From a virus, in IMG/VR virus record IMGVR_UViG_3300032326_001618, positions 1 to 38,063 of that record: a stretch of DNA of 38,063 bases; one strand, 5' to 3'. Both the position numbers and the translations under genes were made by a program. The notes under the pieces were generated by a model. It was given only the letters and a program-made list of their open reading frames with translations, did not search any database and was not told the DNA's origin. Positions 26,333 to 34,671 of the stretch are shown in pieces. The stretch's first letter is position 1. Every line of letters starts with the position of its first letter.

Positions 26333-28150
26333 TTAATAAGTTACAACTCTACCTTGAATATCTGTATCTGGGTATCTAACTTCAAATATTGAAGGATCTG
26401 CTGATGGGTAAATATTTCCATTTCTGGTAGCACCTGCTATATCATATCCTAAAGTAGAATAAGTAACTCCTGTAGTGTCTTGTTTATTTACTATTTCTAA
26501 CTTAACAACAGATTGTACTCCTTTTGTTTGTAAAAGAAGAACCATTACTTCTGAAAGGATTATTGGGCGATTAATTTGCCAATTATTTATATTAAAATAA
26601 TTTTTTAAATTGTTAATACAATCTTGTAACACAGTTTGGTTATTAAAACCACCTACAATAGAAATATCAAAATTAACCCCTATATTAATATAGAAAGCAT
26701 CCTTTATATTAATGGCATCTGTTACCATTCTATATTCATTCAAATATGTAGATAAATTTTCTTTTAGGGTTGTTGTAGCTTGGGTTAATTGTTTATTTGA
26801 ATTAAAAGCTAAAACATACATGTCTAACGACAATGGGTTAGAAGTAGATGTTGGTGCTACTGTTGATTGTGGGTTGGAATTTAAATCTTGTGTAACATAT
26901 ACTTTAGATATACTACCATAATCTGATGGAAGTGATAGTGCTCTAACAATGTAATCATTTTTAGTTACAGCACGTAATTGAGATGAGTGAGCATACAAAG
27001 CATTATTTCTAATTTCTTCTATTTCATCAGCACTTTTACCCCCAGATGAAGGATTAGGATTAGTTGATACTACACTATTCTTAATAACATCATCTACAAT
27101 ACCCGATTTAAAATAAACTTGAGAAATATCTATATTTGTTAAATCATTTGCTACTACATTTGACTGAACACCCCCTCCAGTTAAATATCTTACTGTTAAA
27201 GTAGTATTTGATGGAGCTAAACCATATTCTTGAGTATAAAATATTGAAGTTTGATTATAATTATCTAGTAAATCTGAAATACCTGGTACTAAGCCTAATT
27301 GGATGTTATCTGGAGTTGGGATTATATTACCATCGGATTTATTGGATACACCTGCTCCAAATTCTAATTGCAAAGTATCATCTGATAGAAGTCTTGATAC
27401 AAATCTACGAGGAACTCTTCTTAATGTTAATAAATAAGGAACTTGATCTGAATTATAAGTTGGATTAGCTAATTTATCGTATATAGTGGATTGGGCTAAA
27501 TAAGGTACTTCATACCATATATTTCCATCACTATCTGTTATATCTAAAATCTGTAATATATTAGTATCAACTATATTTACTGTAGAAAATTTATTTGGGT
27601 TTCCAAAATCAAAAGTTGTTACTTTTATTTCTGCTGATATAACAGGAATTGATTTTTTAACTAAAAAAGTATTGCTGTCATAGAAAGTAATAGTAGCATC
27701 ACTAATATCAGTAAAATCTAATTGTTTTGTTGTTAAAAATTTTATACCGGTTGATGCAGAAGTGATTGAAGTGTTCGAGGGAATAATTAATCCAAATTGT
27801 GTATCAGGTACTGCAGCTCCATTTACAATAGTAGAAGGCATTAATTGAAATACATCTAATACTGTTGAAGAAGCATATGATGCTTTAGGACGATATCCTA
27901 AAACATATGACATAGCATATAAATTTTCTTTTTCTTTAGCGTATAATAAGTAGTTTTCTTGTACTTGGTTATCAAGATAAAATGACATCACATCACCAAC
28001 ATATGAAGCCATCTCAATAAACATAGCTCCTGGATTTGCATCTGAGAAGTCATTGTATGCTGTTGGAAAATAGGTTTTAGCGTAATTGATTAAATTAGCT
28101 TTAAAATCACTAAAATCTTTATTTAAATATGATATATTTTTATCTGCCAT
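26333..28150 (-). CDS. gp6: Baseplate wedge protein, gp6-like
   Basis: A 605-residue protein with the N-terminal signature of T4 gp6-type wedge proteins: KNISYLNKDFSDFKANL, then FSDANPGAMFIEMASYVGDVMSFYLDN, and the LGYRPKAS segment. A central stretch with GAGVSNKSDGNIIP and the ELRSQ-like NALYAHSSQLRAVTKNDY region fits the baseplate J-like domain family. Gp6 forms the wedge ring of the contractile baseplate. Length (T4 gp6 is 660) and order next to gp25 agree. The gene precedes the endolysin-like gene with a 20-nt gap. Confidence 0.88.
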   Translation of the reverse strand: MADKNISYLNKDFSDFKANLINYAKTYFPTAYNDFSDANPGAMFIEMASYVGDVMSFYLDNQVQENYLLYAKEKENLYAMSYVLGYRPKASYASSTVLDVFQLMPSTIVNGAAVPDTQFGLIIPSNTSITSASTGIKFLTTKQLDFTDISDATITFYDSNTFLVKKSIPVISAEIKVTTFDFGNPNKFSTVNIVDTNILQILDITDSDGNIWYEVPYLAQSTIYDKLANPTYNSDQVPYLLTLRRVPRRFVSRLLSDDTLQLEFGAGVSNKSDGNIIPTPDNIQLGLVPGISDLLDNYNQTSIFYTQEYGLAPSNTTLTVRYLTGGGVQSNVVANDLTNIDISQVYFKSGIVDDVIKNSVVSTNPNPSSGGKSADEIEEIRNNALYAHSSQLRAVTKNDYIVRALSLPSDYGSISKVYVTQDLNSNPQSTVAPTSTSNPLSLDMYVLAFNSNKQLTQATTTLKENLSTYLNEYRMVTDAINIKDAFYINIGVNFDISIVGGFNNQTVLQDCINNLKNYFNINNWQINRPIILSEVMVLLLQTKGVQSVVKLEIVNKQDTTGVTYSTLGYDIAGATRNGNIYPSADPSIFEVRYPDTDIQGRVVTY

Positions 28151-28152
28151 TA

Positions 28153-28563
28153 TTATGTAAATTGTACTGTTACTTGATCAGGGGTATTAGAAATTCTTAA
28201 ACGATAGTTTATAGTTACATTTAAAGTATTATCATCAATATTAGATTCAACATCAACATTTTCTAACTCTACTTCAGGAATAAAAATATTAATAGCGTCT
28301 ATTATTTTTACTCTTAGTAAATCTATACTAGTTGTAGTTATATTGTCAAATAATGATCTTCTTAAATCAGCGCCAAACTCAGGATTCATTATTCTTTCAC
28401 CCTTATCTGTTAGTAATAAATTAATCAAATTAGATTTAATTTGTTCTTTAGTACTATAGGTTTTATTAAATACACCAGGTGCATTAAAAGGTAAAGATAC
28501 CCCAATAACAATATTCTTTTGTAAATCCAGTGGATTTACTCGTATCGTTTGAGGTATGGGCAT
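28153..28563 (-). CDS. gp25: Baseplate wedge protein, GPW/gp25 family
   Basis: A 136-residue protein of the GPW/gp25 family, seen by INLLLTDKGERIMNPEFGADL, the R-x-x-P-x-F-G signature, then RRSLFDN and a C-terminal beta part (VNVTINYRL-like). Gp25 is a core wedge component of contractile tails, type VI secretion and related machines. T4 gp25 is 132 residues, a close match. It is 2 nt from the gp6-like gene, the standard order of this pair. Confidence 0.9.
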   Translation of the reverse strand: MPIPQTIRVNPLDLQKNIVIGVSLPFNAPGVFNKTYSTKEQIKSNLINLLLTDKGERIMNPEFGADLRRSLFDNITTTSIDLLRVKIIDAINIFIPEVELENVDVESNIDDNTLNVTINYRLRISNTPDQVTVQFT

Positions 28564-28564
28564 A

Positions 28565-28948
28565 TTATCCTAAATTTTTAAGACCCGCTTTTTCTTGCGG
28601 TGTCATATTATTTGCAGAATCAACTAAAAAAGCTAAATATGGATTGACAGGTTCACCTGTAGTATCATCCACTCCATCCTTTATTACTTCTAAAGGTACA
28701 CTTGATTGATATTGAGATTGTGCGGGAGTAGACATACCAAACATAGATCCCATTTTTTCTGCTAATTGATTGCGCACTGCTGGGTTAGCAGGTTGTATAT
28801 CATTGCTAGTAAAAGACATGGTACGGTTTTCACGTAATGCTTTTTTATCTTGTTTAGCCATGTGCTCTTCAAGAATGTATGGTAATTCTTCATGAATAGC
28901 ATCAATTACTGCTTCTTTGATTAATTTTTTAAATACTTTGATGTTCAT
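28565..28948 (-). CDS. Small hypothetical protein of the baseplate block
   Basis: A 127-residue protein. I chose the ATG at 28946-28948 because the longer frame would begin with a TTG inside the upstream gene, while this ATG has an ATATTTATA motif 3 nt ahead. It begins MNIKVFKKLIKEAVIDAIHEELPYILEEH, an amphipathic helix, followed by a polar stretch and a C-terminal segment VNPYLAFLVDSANNMTPQEKAGL. No known family; could be a short structural or chaperone protein. It abuts the gp25 gene (1-nt gap). Confidence 0.6.
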   Translation of the reverse strand: MNIKVFKKLIKEAVIDAIHEELPYILEEHMAKQDKKALRENRTMSFTSNDIQPANPAVRNQLAEKMGSMFGMSTPAQSQYQSSVPLEVIKDGVDDTTGEPVNPYLAFLVDSANNMTPQEKAGLKNLG

Positions 28949-28951
28949 AAT

Positions 28952-28960
28952 TATAAATAT
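28952..28960 (-). promoter_or_regulatory. ATATTTATA motif 3 nt before the start at 28948
   Basis: Coding-strand ATATTTATAATT-ATG. The 3-nt gap leaves no room for a normal leader if the motif were a -10 box, so at this site it may serve translation or be a leaderless start. Confidence 0.4.
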
Positions 28961-28961
28961 T

Positions 28962-30452
28962 TTATCCTTGTAAATTTTGTTGATCAATAATTAATTTTAA
29001 CTGAGATACTAATTGTTGGGGATTTAGAGTGAATGAATAGTCACTTTTTACCTGTTCAACTCCTTTAGTATTAATAGCCACGGCATAATGGCGTTTATTT
29101 CCTTTTACTACAAATTTTGGATCATTTTCCTGTTTAAGAACAAATTGGAATCCTTTGTAACTGCCTAGATTATTTAAACCATTATTATTTGGTATAATCT
29201 GATTTGAAAGATTTGTTAATGATGATATTGAAGAATTTGCCAATATATCTTTTAACGAATCAGTACTAGCTGATGGATTTTGTTGTGCTAGTAAATTAAG
29301 TAATGAAGAAGAATTACGTAATCTATTTGCATAGTCGTCATCTGATTCTCCAGCTTTTCTATTGATATCTGAAGTTGGATCTTCACTAGATGCTACTATT
29401 TGGCCTATGTAATCAAATAATTCATTATCATCTAATAAATCTAATGTTTTATCTTCTATTCTTTGATTAATTTCTCTTAATTGTCTTTTTAAATCTTCTA
29501 AAATAAAGATAGCTGATGTTAACATAGGTATTAGTATTGATAATGTTACTCCAATACCATCGCGAATTTGTTTAGCATTAGCCCACAATATGGTTAACTT
29601 TTTAGCTATAGGTGCTGGAAAGCCTGGTATTGCATTTAACAAAGCTACTAGTATACCAAATATAGTTAATATTACATTCAATGTTTGTAATACTTTTAGT
29701 ACAGCTCTTATTCTATTTTCTTGTTGGTTGATAGTACTAATAGCCCCATTACGAGCTATTCTAGCCTGATTTAGTTGAGGTAATGTAACGGCATTATCAA
29801 TAATTTCATTTGTTTTATCTACTAAATCCTGTAATTCAGCACTATTAGCTATAACCTTAATTAATTCACCAGTTAAAAAAGCTGCAGTTATTTGTACTAG
29901 TGTTTTAAATATATTGTTTTTTAGCTGTTGAACTTTTTCAGATTTATAAAGAGCTTTTAAAGTTTCTCTATTTAACTTTTTACCAGCAACTTTAGTTTTA
30001 AATTCTAAATAATCTTGTTTTATTTTATTATAGGGACCTAAAATTATTTTTTGTAATCTATCTTCTAATCCTTTTAAATTTCTATCAATTATCTTTTTTT
30101 CTTCTTCATATGAAAAATTTTCTAAGGCAACAGCAGCTTGATATTCTTCATCTGATAGAGTAGGAGGAGTTTCAATTATTCTTCCAAATTCATATGTTGT
30201 AGTACCTGTATTTTGTTTTGATAATTCAATTAATTTTTTAATATGATTTTTTTCAAATTCTATTTTTCTTAAAATTGTTCTTTGAATTTCATCTTTTAAT
30301 TTTTGAACAATACCTAAGGCGGCTGCTATTACTTGTTTTTTAGCATTATCAATTAACTGTTGTCCAAAAGCTTGAGGATTTTGAACAGTAGATATAATGT
30401 TATTTATATTTGGTGGAACAAGAGATGATAAGTTAGATTTTAAATCAGCCAT
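28962..30452 (-). CDS. Large helical protein with hydrophobic core, hub/tape-type candidate
   Basis: A 496-residue protein, mostly helical and charged. Residues about 100-200 have long Lys/Glu-rich heptads. A hydrophobic segment at about 250-275 (VLKVLQTLNVILTIFGILVALLNAI) and another at 300-320 (LSILIPMLTSAIFILE) could insert in a membrane. The C-terminal 70 residues form a separate beta-like domain. No family recognised. Location between the spike and gp25 genes suggests a baseplate hub or membrane-interacting tail component; other roles are possible. Confidence 0.6.
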   Translation of the reverse strand: MADLKSNLSSLVPPNINNIISTVQNPQAFGQQLIDNAKKQVIAAALGIVQKLKDEIQRTILRKIEFEKNHIKKLIELSKQNTGTTTYEFGRIIETPPTLSDEEYQAAVALENFSYEEEKKIIDRNLKGLEDRLQKIILGPYNKIKQDYLEFKTKVAGKKLNRETLKALYKSEKVQQLKNNIFKTLVQITAAFLTGELIKVIANSAELQDLVDKTNEIIDNAVTLPQLNQARIARNGAISTINQQENRIRAVLKVLQTLNVILTIFGILVALLNAIPGFPAPIAKKLTILWANAKQIRDGIGVTLSILIPMLTSAIFILEDLKRQLREINQRIEDKTLDLLDDNELFDYIGQIVASSEDPTSDINRKAGESDDDYANRLRNSSSLLNLLAQQNPSASTDSLKDILANSSISSLTNLSNQIIPNNNGLNNLGSYKGFQFVLKQENDPKFVVKGNKRHYAVAINTKGVEQVKSDYSFTLNPQQLVSQLKLIIDQQNLQG

Positions 30453-31681
30453 TATATAGTAAACGTTGAGTTAGATAATAATTTTTGAAGTCTATCGTAA
30501 AGTGGTTTTAGTTGAGTTTGTAAGGCCTCAGCAGATCCTTGCATTTTAGCTAAAGGACTACCTTCGGCATTGGTAGAAGTAGCTGTTAAAGAAAGAGCAA
30601 ATGAATCTAAAGCTGTTAATAAACTTAACAAAAAATTAGTTGTTTGGTTACCTAACAATACAGGTTCTGAAGCAGGGGTATTATCAAATCTAGTACCTAA
30701 AATTATTTTTGGTGTAGGGCCAACTGATGTTGCTGGATTTGCTTCTTTAATATTTAAGTATATATTTTTACCAGCATTTAAGTTAATAATATTATTAGTA
30801 CTTATTTCTATATTAGTAGAAGCAAATAACATTACATCATCTTTTTTAGCGTTAATTACTACTCTATCAGCGTTTATTATAGCTTGTGAATCTACATAAT
30901 CTATTAAACTTGGGGGAAGTGTAATTGGATTAATAGGATCTTTAACTTCAACTTTTAAGGGTATCCTTTGGTTAGAAGTTAAATAAATAGAAGAAGCTTC
31001 ATCATTAATGGATTCAAGATAATAATCTTTAGTTTTATCATAAGCATGACCATTAGCAATTATAGTAATAGGATAACCCTCAATTCCAACATCACTCCAT
31101 TCATTTCTATTAGAAGCTACTCTCATTGTACTTCCAAATCTAATAGAATTTCCTTTTCTACCTTGAATAATATGATCACCTTCATAATTCAATAAATTTC
31201 TAACAGAAGGATCTTCAATAAAATATTTACCTAAGGGAGATTTTGAATTAGCTGTTTGAGAATTTACTTGAGATTCACCCCATAAATTCATTGGGGTTAA
31301 ATAATATTTTTGTGTTGAACTAGGAGTAATTTGAGAAGCTGGGGATGGTAAATCTACGATGTATATTAATTCTCCTAATAAAGGATAATAGCTATAATTT
31401 GGAAATAAAGGTTTTGCAATATCACATTTATCAAATAAAGTATCACTATTAGATGGATCTTGATCTTTAGCGTTATTATAATCTAGAAAAAACACAGTAC
31501 CAATACCTCCATATTTACCTACTCTATCAAACTGTTTTGCTGTTGGAGTATTATTAGTTGTAACAACACCCATTACTTTTCCAACTTTTAAAGAAGGTGG
31601 AGGTGTTATAGGAAAAGGATTTGAACCTTTACTTATACCTGCAGATAAAAGACTTACCCCTGTTTTAATTTGTAAAGACAT
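30452..31681 (-). CDS. Baseplate central spike, gp5-like without lysozyme domain
   Basis: A 409-residue protein. After a proline-rich start comes an OB-fold-like region (residues 32-110, GKVMGVVTTNN ... GELIYIVDLPSP), then a GRKGNSIRFGS segment (174-184) as in gp5-type spikes, then repeats (270-330, ADRVVINAKKDDVMLFAS and IINLNAGKNIYLN) that fit the triple-stranded beta-helix needle. Spike proteins pierce the outer membrane. T4 gp5 carries a lysozyme domain between these parts; here it is absent. The C-terminus (340-409) is helical. One-base overlap with its downstream neighbour. Confidence 0.75.
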   Translation of the reverse strand: MSLQIKTGVSLLSAGISKGSNPFPITPPPSLKVGKVMGVVTTNNTPTAKQFDRVGKYGGIGTVFFLDYNNAKDQDPSNSDTLFDKCDIAKPLFPNYSYYPLLGELIYIVDLPSPASQITPSSTQKYYLTPMNLWGESQVNSQTANSKSPLGKYFIEDPSVRNLLNYEGDHIIQGRKGNSIRFGSTMRVASNRNEWSDVGIEGYPITIIANGHAYDKTKDYYLESINDEASSIYLTSNQRIPLKVEVKDPINPITLPPSLIDYVDSQAIINADRVVINAKKDDVMLFASTNIEISTNNIINLNAGKNIYLNIKEANPATSVGPTPKIILGTRFDNTPASEPVLLGNQTTNFLLSLLTALDSFALSLTATSTNAEGSPLAKMQGSAEALQTQLKPLYDRLQKLLSNSTFTI

Positions 31682-32079
31682 TACTTAGTATTTTCGTATT
31701 GTAATTGTTGTTTTTGGGGAGCTTGTTCTAATAATTTTTTACCCTCTTCCTCAATTGCTTTTTGTTCTTCTAATAAAGCATTAATTTCGTCCATATTGAT
31801 TAAATCTTGCCCAGCATTAGCATTAACACTTGATGCACGTTGTGCGATAGCTGCCATTTTAATTAACTGTTCGTTATTTTTTACATTAACATCAATTAAA
31901 TCTTTAACAGTAGGCATTAACATTACTGCAGAACCCGCGTTAGATGTTGCCATAGGTTTCATAGTATCAATAAATTCACCTATTTGTTTGTCAATATCTT
32001 TATTGTTCTTATGTATTTTTTTAAACAAATCCGATAAAGACATACCATCAAATACGGTTACGTCATCAAAATTAGCCAT
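31681..32079 (-). CDS. Small acidic/helical protein of the baseplate block
   Basis: A 132-residue helical protein with a Met-rich middle and C-terminal Glu/Gln-rich helix (ALLEEQKAIEEEGKKLLEQ). No family recognised. It overlaps the spike gene by one base, and coupled translation suggests it acts with the spike, possibly as a chaperone or spike-assembly partner. Structural origin is likely but unproven. Confidence 0.5.
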   Translation of the reverse strand: MANFDDVTVFDGMSLSDLFKKIHKNNKDIDKQIGEFIDTMKPMATSNAGSAVMLMPTVKDLIDVNVKNNEQLIKMAAIAQRASSVNANAGQDLINMDEINALLEEQKAIEEEGKKLLEQAPQKQQLQYENTK

Positions 32080-32093
32080 AAAATGCGTTTACG

Positions 32094-32107
32094 TATAAAT
32101 ATAAATA
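32094..32107 (-). promoter_or_regulatory. Double TATTTATA-type motif before the 31681-32079 gene
   Basis: The coding strand shows two overlapping copies (TATTTATATTTATA), ending 14 nt before the ATG of the small helical protein gene, in the 29-bp gap after the sigma factor gene. Confidence 0.45.
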
Positions 32108-32108
32108 A

Positions 32109-32891
32109 TTAAATTTTTATATACCCATGCTCATAATATTCATTATACAGTCGAACACGCAATATATCCAACTTTTTAATAATCTTAGTAATCTGAGGGG
32201 TGGATACATCTGTCATTTCGCGAATATAGATGTATAATGCTTTTTTATTAAATATCTCTAGCGTTTCACGCTTACGAAATAATTCAATAATAGCATCTGC
32301 TGTCTGAGCGTCGTGTTGTTTTGGGAATAGGGTATGGATATGTTTATCAATATACATTATATACTGATTGATGAATAGATTTGGAGAGTGCATTTCATCA
32401 ATAGCATCCATTGATTCATATAGTTGGGTTTTATCCTCATCTATATCTTCAACATCAGCTTTTTCCTGTAGCTTTTTATAATTATTTTCATTATAAACAA
32501 TAAGGTAACGTTTAGCAATAGTTCCAAAGTAACTAAATGCTTTACCCTTTTCAGCCTTATATAAGTGTAATTTTTCAAGCAAAAAAGTAATAACTTCATG
32601 CTTCAGTTCCTCAATTGTATCTGTATCAGTATAGTAGAACTTAAACGTATGAATAATATTTTCGGCTAATTTATAAAAGCCATATTTAATACGCTCATTA
32701 TAAATGCGATTACGCTCAGCCATATCTTCAGTAATGAGATATTCCACAATCGCATCCTCAGTATCTTGAGTAAAATAAATTCTTGGTTCTTTTGGTTTAC
32801 GTTTACGAGGTTTACCGCGTTTAGTTAACGCTATCGTTTCGTCATCATCACCGAATATATCGTAATCGTAATCTTCTTCATAGTATGCCAT
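32109..32891 (-). CDS. gp55: Late-transcription sigma factor, gp55-like
   Basis: A 260-residue protein related to T4 gp55 by an N-terminal acidic and then basic region (KRGKPRKRKPKEP), a region 2-like helical part (FTQDTEDAIVEYLITEDMAERNRIYNERIKYGF, HEVITFLLEKLHLYKAEKGKAFSYFGTIAKRYLI) and a C-terminal helix-turn-helix-like end (TDVSTPQITKIIKKLDIL). Gp55 binds host core RNA polymerase and directs it to late promoters, aided by the sliding clamp. T4 gp55 is 185 residues; this one has extra termini. It is the natural candidate to recognise the AT-rich motifs described elsewhere. There is a 53-nt gap before it. Confidence 0.7.
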   Translation of the reverse strand: MAYYEEDYDYDIFGDDDETIALTKRGKPRKRKPKEPRIYFTQDTEDAIVEYLITEDMAERNRIYNERIKYGFYKLAENIIHTFKFYYTDTDTIEELKHEVITFLLEKLHLYKAEKGKAFSYFGTIAKRYLIVYNENNYKKLQEKADVEDIDEDKTQLYESMDAIDEMHSPNLFINQYIMYIDKHIHTLFPKQHDAQTADAIIELFRKRETLEIFNKKALYIYIREMTDVSTPQITKIIKKLDILRVRLYNEYYEHGYIKI

Positions 32892-32944
32892 CTGTTGTCT
32901 TATTTTTAATAGACATGATACGAAAAGAAAGGAACGTAACCAAA

Positions 32945-33226
32945 CTAGTTCTTAATAGAAGAATTAAATTCACTAATCATGTTTTGGATCTCTCTTAAGT
33001 TAGTAAAGAAAGTTCCTACTTCATCATCGGCTTCAAAAGCTCCTAATCTATCTAACTCTTTTAATTTAGCATCCGAATTAGCAACTATAATACTAATAGC
33101 ATCTAAGTACTCTTGCTGTTTAATAACAGCCGCTTCTAATGCATTATTACGTCTAACTAATAAAAAGGCACCAATAATTGCTAATTCAATAATATGAATT
33201 AAAACCACCCAAAATGCTATCATCAT
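32945..33226 (-). CDS. Small membrane-anchored protein
   Basis: A 93-residue protein with one N-terminal membrane helix (residues 3-24, IAFWVVLIHIIELAIIGAFLL) followed by positive residues (RR) and a cytoplasmic helical region rich in acidic residues. No family recognised. It could be a small inner-membrane accessory or an anti-host factor. It is 3 nt from the upstream coiled-coil gene, so they are likely co-transcribed. Confidence 0.6.
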   Translation of the reverse strand: MMIAFWVVLIHIIELAIIGAFLLVRRNNALEAAVIKQQEYLDAISIIVANSDAKLKELDRLGAFEADDEVGTFFTNLREIQNMISEFNSSIKN

Positions 33227-33229
33227 AAA

Positions 33230-33427
33230 TTATCCTCTAAATTGTTGTTCAAAATCATCGGGCTCAACGGAAATAATTTCACGTATAGTCTCGATTTGTT
33301 CTTTTAATTGTTCAATAGTTTCAAGAATAGAATCTTGAGCTACTCCTCTATTTACTTGCAATTGGATTTTACCAGCAATCGCTTCTAGTTGTGTTAATTT
33401 ATTTAACGCATTATCTTTGTATCTCAT
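33230..33427 (-). CDS. Small coiled-coil protein
   Basis: A 65-residue protein, almost entirely helical with leucine/isoleucine heptads (KLTQLEAIAGKIQLQVNRG, TIEQLKEQIETIREII) and an acidic C-terminus. No known family. It starts an AT-rich gene pair with the membrane protein gene and has an ATATTTATA motif 14 nt before its ATG. Confidence 0.55.
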   Translation of the reverse strand: MRYKDNALNKLTQLEAIAGKIQLQVNRGVAQDSILETIEQLKEQIETIREIISVEPDDFEQQFRG

Positions 33428-33441
33428 AGTATATGTTTATA

Positions 33442-33450
33442 TATAAATAT
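33442..33450 (-). promoter_or_regulatory. ATATTTATA motif before the coiled-coil gene
   Basis: Coding-strand ATATTTATATATAAAC, ending 14 nt before the ATG. The 150-bp region 33428-33578 upstream holds no convincing gene. Confidence 0.4.
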
Positions 33451-33564
33451 ATGTGTTTTTCCGTTTCCGCTACCCCTGCTACCATTCACGTTTCTTCCCA
33501 TCCAACCCGTTCAAACCAACCGTAGGTGGAAGTTACGAAAACTTTTTTATACCTCCAAAGAAGA

Positions 33565-33585
33565 AGAGTAACTTTTGGTTACTCT
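33565..33585 (-). terminator. Hairpin at the end of the 33579-33836 gene
   Basis: AGAGTAAC and GTTACTCT form a perfect 8-bp inverted repeat with a five-base loop; the stop codon lies inside one arm. T-rich sequence on both sides would let it act on either strand, but only the minus strand is transcribed. Confidence 0.6.
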
Positions 33586-33836
33586 TTATTTCTAAATGAT
33601 TTTAATTCTTCTCGAATCATATTTTTTAAATGTTCCTTGACTGAATTAATCTTTGGGGATTGATTTAAAACTTGATTAATAGTCTTAATTGCGATTGGGT
33701 CTGTAACATCAAACTCAAACGTATTATCTAATTTATTATCTTTAATATCAAAACTATCAACTTTAACTCCGACACGTTCTATTTTGTTAAGAAACGCTGC
33801 TTTGTCTTCCAATTTTATTTTGTAATGTTTTGTCAT
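33579..33836 (-). CDS. Hypothetical protein, 85 aa
   Basis: Polar alpha/beta protein (MTKHYKIKLEDKAAFLNKIERVGVKVDSFD ... DPIAIKTINQVLNQ) with a basic C-terminal helix (LKNMIREELKSFRNKE). No family seen. The upstream ATATTTATA motif lies 3 nt before the ATG and the gene ends in a hairpin, so it forms a single-gene unit. Confidence 0.55.
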   Translation of the reverse strand: MTKHYKIKLEDKAAFLNKIERVGVKVDSFDIKDNKLDNTFEFDVTDPIAIKTINQVLNQSPKINSVKEHLKNMIREELKSFRNKE

Positions 33837-33839
33837 ATC

Positions 33840-33848
33840 TATAAATAT
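33840..33848 (-). promoter_or_regulatory. ATATTTATA motif before the 33836 start
   Basis: Coding-strand ATATTTATAGAT-ATG; again only 3 nt separate the motif from the ATG. Confidence 0.4.
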
Positions 33849-33911
33849 TAATTTTTAATTTTCTACTCAAGTTGCTTGTACTACCACTAAGACTACTCTT
33901 ATACGTATATA

Positions 33912-34169
33912 CTAGATATCCAAGTTTTTTAGGTCCTCTAACCAATTGTTTTCGGTCCTATTATCCCACCTTACACCTACACCATCAACATATTTGCGAA
34001 TATAAGTTGGTCCGGTTTGTGTAATGTCACGATAATAAGAAATAACTTCCCATTTAGGATCAAGTGGATCGGGAGTGAGAGTATAAGCGTGAGCTTTCTG
34101 GCATACGAATGGATCATTTATATCCAGTAACTCGTAATTAGACTGATCGTCACGTGTGATATTTTTCAT
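33912..34169 (-). CDS. Hypothetical protein, 85 aa
   Basis: A small, acidic and aromatic protein (MKNITRDDQSNYELLDINDPF, then PKWEVISYYRD and WDNRTENNWLEDLKNLDI). No family recognised. Its leader carries the TGGCAC box at 34207-34212 and an AATAAGTT-ATG context shared with other small genes here, which supports it as a real gene of the accessory region. Confidence 0.5.
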   Translation of the reverse strand: MKNITRDDQSNYELLDINDPFVCQKAHAYTLTPDPLDPKWEVISYYRDITQTGPTYIRKYVDGVGVRWDNRTENNWLEDLKNLDI

Positions 34170-34178
34170 AACTTATTT

Positions 34179-34212
34179 ATTTTACTGGGTAATATAGGTA
34201 AGAGTCGTGCCA
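34179..34212 (-). promoter_or_regulatory. TGGCAC upstream element C
   Basis: Coding strand: TGGCAC (34207-34212), then 22 nt to TAAAAT (34179-34184), then AAATAAGTT and the ATG of the 85-residue protein gene. It aligns without gaps with elements at 35585-35618, 36688-36721 and 36944-36977. Confidence 0.55.
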
Positions 34213-34218
34213 CAACCA

Positions 34219-34386
34219 CTAGTTTGTTGAACCCGATGTTGGTTGAACAACATTTTGTTGTAGTACGGCCGCGTCCCATTCTTCAAGTGTAAGACCGTGT
34301 TGTTTTGCTGTTTCCTCACGCAATTGACGCGCGTATATTTCAAACGCTTCTTTGGTTAATAATATTTCGCCGGTGTATTTTTTCAT
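34219..34386 (-). CDS. Hypothetical protein, 55 aa
   Basis: Starting at the ATG at 34384-34386 (MKKYTGEILLTKEAFEIYARQ), this is a short helical protein ending in a Gln/Ser/Thr-rich tail. The frame extends further upstream, but only through promoter-like, repeat-rich sequence. No family recognised. It ends 7 nt before the TGGCAC element of the next unit. Confidence 0.5.
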   Translation of the reverse strand: MKKYTGEILLTKEAFEIYARQLREETAKQHGLTLEEWDAAVLQQNVVQPTSGSTN

Positions 34387-34452
34387 ATCAATACATATAA
34401 TGTATATACTTTGTCGTGACAAAAAAATCGTTTAAAAAGAGATTTTGAGATT

Positions 34453-34671
34453 TTACAAAGTGGGTGCAAAGGGGTTATTTTGGAATTGTGGATATGCGTA
34501 TATACTGTCGGGGCGTAGAGATCGTATTTTCGTTGAGAATACACCGGGTGCGCTCCTTTTTTGTGCATGCCGTCGATGGACCGCAATTGGCATGGGAGCA
34601 TTCCGCGCACGCTCCGCTATCGATCCGCTAGCAACGACAAAAGACCAACTACCGTCAGCCTTTTTGTACAC
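34453..34671 (-). CDS. Uncertain short reading frame, GTG start
   Basis: A 72-residue frame with a GTG start inside the second half of a direct repeat (VYKKADGSWSFVVASGS ... Arg-rich middle). It follows the small membrane gene by 23 nt. Arg and Ala are unusually frequent and the codons are GC-rich, unlike its neighbours. A competing 97-residue frame exists on the plus strand (34445-34738). I cannot tell whether either is real. Confidence 0.2.
   Translation of the reverse strand: MYKKADGSWSFVVASGSIAERARNAPMPIAVHRRHAQKRSAPGVFSTKIRSLRPDSIYAYPQFQNNPFAPTL

Noticed and set aside
33428-33500. A 25-codon frame (MGRNVNGSRGSGNGKT...) ending in an ATGA overlap with the gene starting at 33427
   Set aside because: It runs through the ATATTTATA motif, its composition is unlike nearby proteins and there is no support beyond the overlap.
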